Positions 5,770 through 11,146 of a stretch of DNA of 11,146 nt are shown here, in pieces (positions within the stretch are counted from its first letter, which is position 1; every line of letters begins with the position of its first letter). Source of the DNA: CAZEJK01 sp964512045 (lineage in GTDB: Bacteria > Acidobacteriota > Thermoanaerobaculia > Thermoanaerobaculales > Sulfomarinibacteraceae). The DNA lies in assembly GCA_964512045.1 (NCBI GenBank), contig CAZEJK010000166.1, forward strand, positions 1 through 11,146, written 5' to 3'. The translations under genes were made by a program, and so were the position numbers. Below the pieces are notes generated by a model. The model had not been told where the DNA came from, searched no databases, and saw only the letters and a program-made list of their open reading frames with translations.

Positions 5770-7866
5770 ATGAAGACGATGATGAAGGTTGGACCCGGTA
5801 TTGCCAGTGCGGTCGCCGTGACGCTGCTGGCGGTCGTGCTCGTTGCCCCGGCGGCTGCCGGCCCGCAGCGGGAGAGCAGGGTGCTGTTCGATATCGAGGC
5901 CCAGCCGTTGGGCGACGCGTTGCGGGGGCTGGCCGACCAGGCTGACATTCAGGTGTACTACCGCGAGGATCTCGTCCACGGCTTGCAGTCGGATGAGGTG
6001 CGCGGCCGACTGCGCATCTCAGAGGCCCTCGAGCAGGTGCTGGCGCCTTCGGGCCTGCGGTACGACTACGCCGACGAGGGGACAGTCGTCATCGTTGCGG
6101 CACGTTCAGGAGGACGCAGCAGCAGTTCAGGAGCCGCCGAGGATGCGAGCGAGACGGCTCAGAGCTCCCCGTCGCCTGCGAAATCCGAGCGGCAGGCGCC
6201 AGAGACGCTCGGCAGTGGTGAGCCGTCGGACACCTTCTATGCGCCGCTCGAGGTGCCCGTGGTCAACGTCGAGATCCTCGCGGTCGGTCCCGACGGCGGT
6301 CTGGTGAACGGCCTGACGGCGGATGATTTCCAGGTCTTCGAGGACGGTGAGCCGGTGGAGATTACCCACTTCTTCGCCGCCGAGCCGGTGGAGGCAGAAG
6401 GTCGCGAGCTGCAACCCGTGGGTGGTGAGCTCGGCGTGCTGCCGGTGCCCGAGAGCGACCGGAATCTCTATCTGGCGATCTATGTGGACCAGAGCACGAT
6501 CCTGCCCGAGCAGCGGCGGACCGTGCTCGAGCACCTGCGCCAGTTTCTCGATGGCCCGCTGCCAGAGGACGTGCGGCTCATGCTGGCCACCTACGACGGG
6601 GCGCTCCGGCTGCGAACGGATTTCGAGACGGATCCGGCGCCGATCCGCAGTGCCATGGAGTCACTGGCGCGCGAGTCGGGCAGCGGCTTCGCGCGGCAGG
6701 AGCAGCTGATGATCCGGGAGATGGAGCAGGCCGCGGTGAGCGTCAACACCATGCCGGGATTGAGCGGCCAGCAGGGTGGCACAGCGCCGGAGGACTACCT
6801 TGCGCAGGTGCGAACCCTTGCGCAGGCGAGCGCCCAACGTGCGGAGAACGCGCTCGCGAACCTCGAGCAGTTCATCGAGCTTCTGGCAGGCGTCAGCGGC
6901 CGCAAGGCGATCCTGTGGGTTGGCGGGGAGCTGAACGTGCAGCCCGGGGAGCGGATGTTCCGGACCTGGGAGCGGCTGTTCGCGGGCTCCGCCCGGTCGT
7001 TGGCGTTCAACGCGGTCGCCGAGTCGTCGCGCTACAGCCTCTTGGACGAGCTGCGCCAGGTGGCACGTCGCGCCGGGACCCACCGCGTCAGCTTCTATGG
7101 GCTCAGTGGCCTGGCCTCCCGGATGGCAGGATCGGTGTCCGCAGAGTTTCGCGACCTGGGCCTTTCCGAGGGTGCTGGCTACAACGATCCATTGGCCGGT
7201 GAGCAGTCGATCGGGATCGTCTCGGAGGTAACCGGCGGTCGGGTGTTGACCGACTCCGCGCGGCTGGACGAGCAGCTGCACGAAGTGGCCGAGGAGCTTG
7301 GAAGCTACTACTCGTTGGGCTACTCGCCGCTGAATCCAGGCGACGGGAGGTACCACGAGATCACTGTGAAGGTGGCACGGGAAGATGTCGATCTTCGCTA
7401 CCGCCAGGGGTACAGCGATCAGGGAGCGGGCAGCCAGCTGATCGAGCGCACTCTGGCTGCGGTGACCCTCGGCGTTGCCGACAACCCGATGGCCGTGGCC
7501 GTGGACGTGCAGGACATCGAGGCCAAAGGCGACAACGCCTTCCTCGTTCCCGTCATGGTGCGGATCCCCATCGGCGAGCTGGTGCTGTTGCCGCAGGCGG
7601 GCGAGCATCTTGGACGCGTGACGATTGCGCTCGCCGCACGGGACGCCGAAGGGCGCGTATCAGAGGTGCACAACCGCCAGTTCCCCGTGCGCGTGCCGAA
7701 CCAGCAGGTCACCTCGGCCGTGAACCAGATGGCCGGGTTTGTGATGGGGATGCAGATGCGCGGCGGCGATCACCGGATTGCCGTGAGCGTCCGCGATGAC
7801 CACTCTGCGGTGGAGTCGACGACGTTTGTGGACACCCCGGTTGCGGCCGAGGAGGTGGATGGGTGA
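5770..7866 (+). CDS. Exported STN domain-VWFA-related (acidobacterial type) protein
   Basis: The 698-residue product starts with a signal peptide (about 1-30, ending APAAA|G). An STN domain follows at about 38-110 (LFDIEAQPLGDALRGLADQADIQVYY...GRLRISEALEQVL...GLRYDY...TVVIVAA), the fold used by FecA-type receptors and secretins. A Ser-rich linker (about 112-150) leads to a VWFA-related region (about 160-550) ending in the family signature YYSLGYSPLN...GRYHEITVKV...YRQGY. The expected MIDAS DxSxS reads DQSTI (240-244), and the strand that should end in SDG reads WVGGE (383-387), so metal binding looks lost. A further beta-rich segment (555-690) closes the protein. No TonB barrel or secretin pore is present. 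The stop overlaps the next start by 4 bases (GTGA). By analogy the STN part could contact the FecR-like protein encoded divergently; that is inference. Confidence 0.88.
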   Translation: MKTMMKVGPGIASAVAVTLLAVVLVAPAAAGPQRESRVLFDIEAQPLGDALRGLADQADIQVYYREDLVHGLQSDEVRGRLRISEALEQVLAPSGLRYDYADEGTVVIVAARSGGRSSSSGAAEDASETAQSSPSPAKSERQAPETLGSGEPSDTFYAPLEVPVVNVEILAVGPDGGLVNGLTADDFQVFEDGEPVEITHFFAAEPVEAEGRELQPVGGELGVLPVPESDRNLYLAIYVDQSTILPEQRRTVLEHLRQFLDGPLPEDVRLMLATYDGALRLRTDFETDPAPIRSAMESLARESGSGFARQEQLMIREMEQAAVSVNTMPGLSGQQGGTAPEDYLAQVRTLAQASAQRAENALANLEQFIELLAGVSGRKAILWVGGELNVQPGERMFRTWERLFAGSARSLAFNAVAESSRYSLLDELRQVARRAGTHRVSFYGLSGLASRMAGSVSAEFRDLGLSEGAGYNDPLAGEQSIGIVSEVTGGRVLTDSARLDEQLHEVAEELGSYYSLGYSPLNPGDGRYHEITVKVAREDVDLRYRQGYSDQGAGSQLIERTLAAVTLGVADNPMAVAVDVQDIEAKGDNAFLVPVMVRIPIGELVLLPQAGEHLGRVTIALAARDAEGRVSEVHNRQFPVRVPNQQVTSAVNQMAGFVMGMQMRGGDHRIAVSVRDDHSAVESTTFVDTPVAAEEVDG

Positions 7867-9899
7867 GCGCATCCGGATCCGCATCGACCGCTGTGCGCCG
7901 TTGGCTCATCCTGACGGCGGTGCTGCTGCTGGCTGGTAGCGTGTCTGCCCAGCCGCAGCAGGAGACCGCGAGCCTCGCCCCGATCGTGCTGTCGACGCAG
8001 CCGTTGCAGGGCGTGAGTGCTCGCAACGTCTCCCTGCTGATGTCCGGTCAGAGCGGCGGCGAGGCGAGTGGGGACGTTGTCTGGACCGTGCTGCCGGAAG
8101 TCGAGGGCCGATCTGTGGTCCCCGTCATCGTGGAGGTTGACGGCGAGGTGCTGCTGTCCGGCGCCATCGGGCGCTGGCAGGTGGTCGAGGTGGTGGCGTA
8201 CGTCGTCGACCAGGCCGGTGCGGTGATCGGCCACATCGCCTCTGGTAGCCGCCTCGATCGTCAGGCACACGGCGACGTCCTGACCGCGAGCGGTCTCCGC
8301 TTCGTGGGCCAGCTGAGCCTACCGCCCGGCGTGTACTCGTTCCGCGTCCTGGTGCGCAACCGACAGACTGGCGTGTACTTCCTGGCTCGCCGTGACCTCG
8401 AGGTGCCAGCGGGGACCGCGGATGAGCTGCTGGTTCTCCCACCTCTGATCGCCGGCTCCGAGCGATGGGTCGATCTCCGCGACCCGACTGCGGAGGATCT
8501 GGCCGTTCCCGGTCTAGCGGCTCTGCCCGCAGCCCGGCCCGTGTGGGGACCGGTCGAACCCCTCGAGATCGTGGTGGGGACGGTCGCTCCCGAGGCGACA
8601 TCGGCTGTTTCCGCACGGGTTGTGGATGTGATGGGGAGGGTGGTGGCGGAGCCGCCGCTGACTCTCGAGCCGGTCGCCACGGGCGATGCTGTCCGCTTCG
8701 GGAGAGCCCGTCTCGAGGCGCTTGGACTGCCACAGGGCCGCTACCGGCTGGTGCTGACCGTCGAGGATCGGGACTCCGGACGGTCGGCGACCAGCGTGCA
8801 GCAGCTCCTGGTGCACCCTGACAGTGGGCAGGCGTGGGCGGCACTGAACGTGGCGCCGATGGATCCCACGCAGCGGCAGCGTCCGACCCGTCCTCCCGAG
8901 GAGCTCAGTGCCGGCGCCCGGCAGCTCCGCTCCGACTACGTCGAGATCGTGCGCCGCATGGTGGATGGCGACGCCATTGGAGCCCGGACCGAGCTCGCTG
9001 AGCTGGAGACCGCCATCATGGCGCAGAACGAGCGAGGGCCCCGGGTTCGGCTCCGCAGGGTGGAGACGCGAGTGGCCCAGCAGGCCGGGCGGGACAACCC
9101 CGACGCGATGATGGCTCTGGCGTTGCTCCACCGTGAGATGTCGCGCTACTACACCGTGCGGAATCAGACGGTGCTGTCGCGCCACTCCTGGTCGCTGGCG
9201 GCGGAGATCGCCGAGCTGGCCGACTCCATGGGGGATGGACCGAGCGTCGAGGGCTTCGGTGCGGCGCTGCTCATCACCCTTGCCAGCGATCTTGCCCGCA
9301 CGGGTGAAATGGTGGCGCCAGAGGGCATGCTCCAGAGAGTGCTGGTGATGGACGCCACCGAGCGTCACGCGCTCCTCGGGCTGGGGGCTCTGTACGAGCG
9401 CGGTGGCGACGCAGTGCAGGCGGCGAGATACCTCAACGAGCTCGTCAAGCACCATCCGGACGCACACGAGGGCCGGCTGCGGCTCGCCGTGAACCTCGAT
9501 CGAACCGGCAACGGGCGCGGAGCGAGTCGTCAGCTTCGAGATCTTCTGCGCCGGTCGCCACCGCAGTGGGTCCGAGCGCTTGCCGTCCAGGAGCTGGCAC
9601 GACGCCATACCCGTGAGAACCGCTTCGAGGCAGCGGAGCTGGTGCTGCGGCGCGGTGTCGCCCGTCTGCCGTTCAATCAGCGCCTGCGCTTGCAGCTGGC
9701 GTTCGTGCTCGACAGGATGCACCAGCCGCGCCGCGCGGCGGACGTGCTCGAGGAGCTGGAGGCCCGCGGTGGACAGCACACCACCTCGCCGAGGTTTCGC
9801 TATGCTGAGTGGCCGCCGATCGATCACGATGTGATCGGTGATCGATTGGAGCGGGCCTGGGAGGTCGGTTTGGAGGCGTTACGGGAGGTTCTGCCATGA
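7863..9899 (+). CDS. Exported protein of unknown function with TPR-like C-terminal half
   Basis: I do not recognise this 678-residue protein as a named family. A signal peptide is visible (VRRWLILTAVLLLAGSVSA, cleavage near residue 29). Residues about 35-325 are beta-rich and look like two Ig/fibronectin-like parts; each ends in a GxYxxxxxVxxxxxG pattern (LPPGVYSFRVLVRNRQTG at 153-170, LPQGRYRLVLTVEDRDSG at 289-306). Residues about 350-640 are helical and TPR-like, clearest at LLGLGALYERGGDAVQAARYLNELVKHHPD (504-532), the following repeat, and QLAFVLDRMHQPRRAADVLEELEARGG (611-637). The GTG start overlaps the preceding stop (7863-7866) and has GGAGGTG at 7851-7857. The stop overlaps the next ATG. 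Its place between two VWA proteins suggests a periplasmic scaffold or assembly partner. Confidence 0.8.
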   Translation: MSASGSASTAVRRWLILTAVLLLAGSVSAQPQQETASLAPIVLSTQPLQGVSARNVSLLMSGQSGGEASGDVVWTVLPEVEGRSVVPVIVEVDGEVLLSGAIGRWQVVEVVAYVVDQAGAVIGHIASGSRLDRQAHGDVLTASGLRFVGQLSLPPGVYSFRVLVRNRQTGVYFLARRDLEVPAGTADELLVLPPLIAGSERWVDLRDPTAEDLAVPGLAALPAARPVWGPVEPLEIVVGTVAPEATSAVSARVVDVMGRVVAEPPLTLEPVATGDAVRFGRARLEALGLPQGRYRLVLTVEDRDSGRSATSVQQLLVHPDSGQAWAALNVAPMDPTQRQRPTRPPEELSAGARQLRSDYVEIVRRMVDGDAIGARTELAELETAIMAQNERGPRVRLRRVETRVAQQAGRDNPDAMMALALLHREMSRYYTVRNQTVLSRHSWSLAAEIAELADSMGDGPSVEGFGAALLITLASDLARTGEMVAPEGMLQRVLVMDATERHALLGLGALYERGGDAVQAARYLNELVKHHPDAHEGRLRLAVNLDRTGNGRGASRQLRDLLRRSPPQWVRALAVQELARRHTRENRFEAAELVLRRGVARLPFNQRLRLQLAFVLDRMHQPRRAADVLEELEARGGQHTTSPRFRYAEWPPIDHDVIGDRLERAWEVGLEALREVLP

Positions 9900-11083
9900 G
9901 GTCGCGGTTGGCACGTTGGGCGAGCGTCGGTGTTGCCGCGATGTTGGCGGTTGCCACGATCGAGGCCGGCGAGATCTGGGTCAGCTTCCTCGAGCCGAAG
10001 GACGGAACGCCTGCGATCGGGAAGGTCATGGTGGAGGCCAACGTCCTGTCCGAGGATCGGATCGAAGAGGTGGTGTTCATCGTGGATGGCCAGCCGGTGG
10101 GTGCACTGACGACGTCGCCGTACCGGATGTCGGTGGACCTGGGCGCCGACAACACAGCCCACATCATCGAGGTGGTCGCGGTGGATGTGACCGGCGCCGA
10201 GGGGCGGGGATCGATCACCACCACGCCGGTGCCACTGGCCGAGCAGTTCGAGGTCGAGCTGCAGCAGCTGTATGTGACCGTTACCAACGACGGGTCTCGA
10301 GTCCTGGATCTCACCGAGGACGACTTCGAGGTCTTCGATGAGGGCCGGCAGCAGGAGCTGATCACCTTCACCCATGGCGATCTCCCGTTTACGGCGGTGC
10401 TGCTCATCGACGCGTCGGCGAGCATGCACGGCGCCAAGCTGGAGGCTGCCCGAGCGGGTGCGAGAGCGTTTCTCGATGGGATGCGGGAGCTGGATCAGGG
10501 GAAGGTGATCGTGTTCTCGGACGTCATCCAGAGCTCGACCCCGTTCTCCTACTCGCCGGATGCCCTGGCAGCGGGGCTGATCGGCGCCACCGGCTTCGGC
10601 GGCACCGCGCTCAACGACCACCTGTACGCCGCGATGAAGATGCTCGAGAGCCGTCAGGGCCGCCGCGTGGTGATCATTCTGTCCGACGGAATGGACTCGC
10701 ACAGCGTGCTCAACATCGATCAGGTGGCAGAGCAGGCGCGGCACAGCCAGTCGCTGCTGTACTGGATCCGCCTGGAACGGGCGACGGAGCGCGGTAACGA
10801 GGACCAGCTGTCGTCGTCGTGGCGCAGCGCCGGCGAGTACGTCGGTCAGCTTGCGGGGCTCGAGGAGGTCGTGACCTCCAGCGGTGGCAGGACGGTCGTG
10901 GCGCGGTCGCCGCAGCAGATCCGGCCGGTGTTTCTCGAGATCCTCGAGGATCTCCGCGCCCAGTATGCTCTGGGGTACTACCCCCACAACCTGCGTAACG
11001 ACGGCTCGTGGCGTGACGTGCGCGTCAAGGTGACTCGATCCGGCACCCACGTGCGGACCCACGACGGTTACGTCGACTACTAG
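9896..11083 (+). CDS. Exported VWFA-related protein with intact MIDAS (acidobacterial type)
   Basis: The 395-residue product has an N-terminal signal peptide (about 1-24, WASVGVAAMLAVATIEAG). An Ig-like segment follows at about 26-110 (SFLEPKDGTPAIGKVMVEANV...VVFIVDGQPVG...YRMSVDLG...HIIEVVAVD). A strand-rich linker (LYVTVTNDGSRVLDLTEDDFEVFDEG, 125-150) resembles the matching part of the 5770 gene product. The VWA fold spans about 163-360 with a full MIDAS: DASAS at 172-176, Thr in GFGGT (T237) and Asp in LSDG (D264). It ends in the family signature QYALGYYPHN...WRDVRVKV...THDGY. Such domains bind a divalent metal and mediate protein contacts. The start overlaps the previous stop (ATGA, 9896-9899), with GGGAGG at 9883-9888. 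It is the third gene of the operon. The 63 bases after it show no gene. Confidence 0.88.
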   Translation: MRSRLARWASVGVAAMLAVATIEAGEIWVSFLEPKDGTPAIGKVMVEANVLSEDRIEEVVFIVDGQPVGALTTSPYRMSVDLGADNTAHIIEVVAVDVTGAEGRGSITTTPVPLAEQFEVELQQLYVTVTNDGSRVLDLTEDDFEVFDEGRQQELITFTHGDLPFTAVLLIDASASMHGAKLEAARAGARAFLDGMRELDQGKVIVFSDVIQSSTPFSYSPDALAAGLIGATGFGGTALNDHLYAAMKMLESRQGRRVVIILSDGMDSHSVLNIDQVAEQARHSQSLLYWIRLERATERGNEDQLSSSWRSAGEYVGQLAGLEEVVTSSGGRTVVARSPQQIRPVFLEILEDLRAQYALGYYPHNLRNDGSWRDVRVKVTRSGTHVRTHDGYVDY

Positions 11084-11146
11084 GACTGGCTGAGCTCGGA
11101 GCTCTCAATCGCCGTCTTCGGGAGAGAAGAACGGAGCCTGCCCCAG

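Noticed and set aside
8514..11062. Long - strand open frames antisense to the TPR-like and VWA genes
   Set aside because: Compositional shadows of high-GC coding sequence; the + strand proteins have signal peptides, ribosome binding sites and family signatures.
1..11146. tRNA, rRNA, CRISPR array, insertion sequence or prophage genes
   Set aside because: None seen: no cloverleaf-like sequence, no regularly spaced direct repeats, and no transposase, integrase or phage proteins in the recognisable genes.

Overview
The window is high-GC bacterial DNA, densely coding, with GTG/ATG starts, strong GGAGG-type ribosome binding sites and 4-base gene overlaps. Two proteins carry the C-terminal signature of the VWFA-related family that is expanded in Acidobacteria (TIGR03436-like: a tyrosine-rich LGY.P.N segment followed by R.GY at the end). 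I therefore infer an Acidobacteriota genome, possibly a thermoanaerobaculum-like or environmental lineage. That assignment comes from family knowledge, not from a search.

Left part (1-3726), two housekeeping-type genes. A 490-residue protein on the + strand fuses a cyclic-nucleotide-binding domain to a complete LdhA-like D-2-hydroxyacid dehydrogenase. Converging on it, on the - strand, is tyrosyl-tRNA synthetase (428 residues, HVGH and KMSKS motifs, S4-like C-terminus). About 370 bases with several hairpins separate them. Upstream of each gene lies a copy of the same GC-rich intergenic repeat of about 150 bases. Each copy is oriented towards its gene, and each conserved core ends about 121-122 bases before the start codon, so the two copies form an inverted pair in the window.

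Middle part (3727-5769), a regulatory pair on the - strand: an ECF sigma factor followed, with a 4-base overlap, by a FecR-type transmembrane anti-sigma regulator. No TonB-dependent receptor is present in the window. Upstream is a divergent intergenic region of about 370 bases holding candidate ECF-type promoter elements, a short palindrome and a 13-base direct repeat.

Right part (5770-11083), a divergent three-gene operon on the + strand, coupled by 4-base overlaps. It encodes an exported protein with an STN domain (the signalling fold found on FecA-type receptors) fused to a VWA-like domain that has lost its metal site; an exported protein with a beta-rich N-terminal half and a TPR-like C-terminal half, of unknown function; and an exported VWA protein with an intact MIDAS metal site.

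The most interesting reading is that the two right-hand blocks form one envelope-sensing system. In it the STN-VWA protein would take the place of the TonB-dependent transducer and talk to the FecR-like anti-sigma factor, which controls the ECF sigma factor, which in turn may transcribe the VWA/TPR operon. This is inference from domain architecture and gene order.
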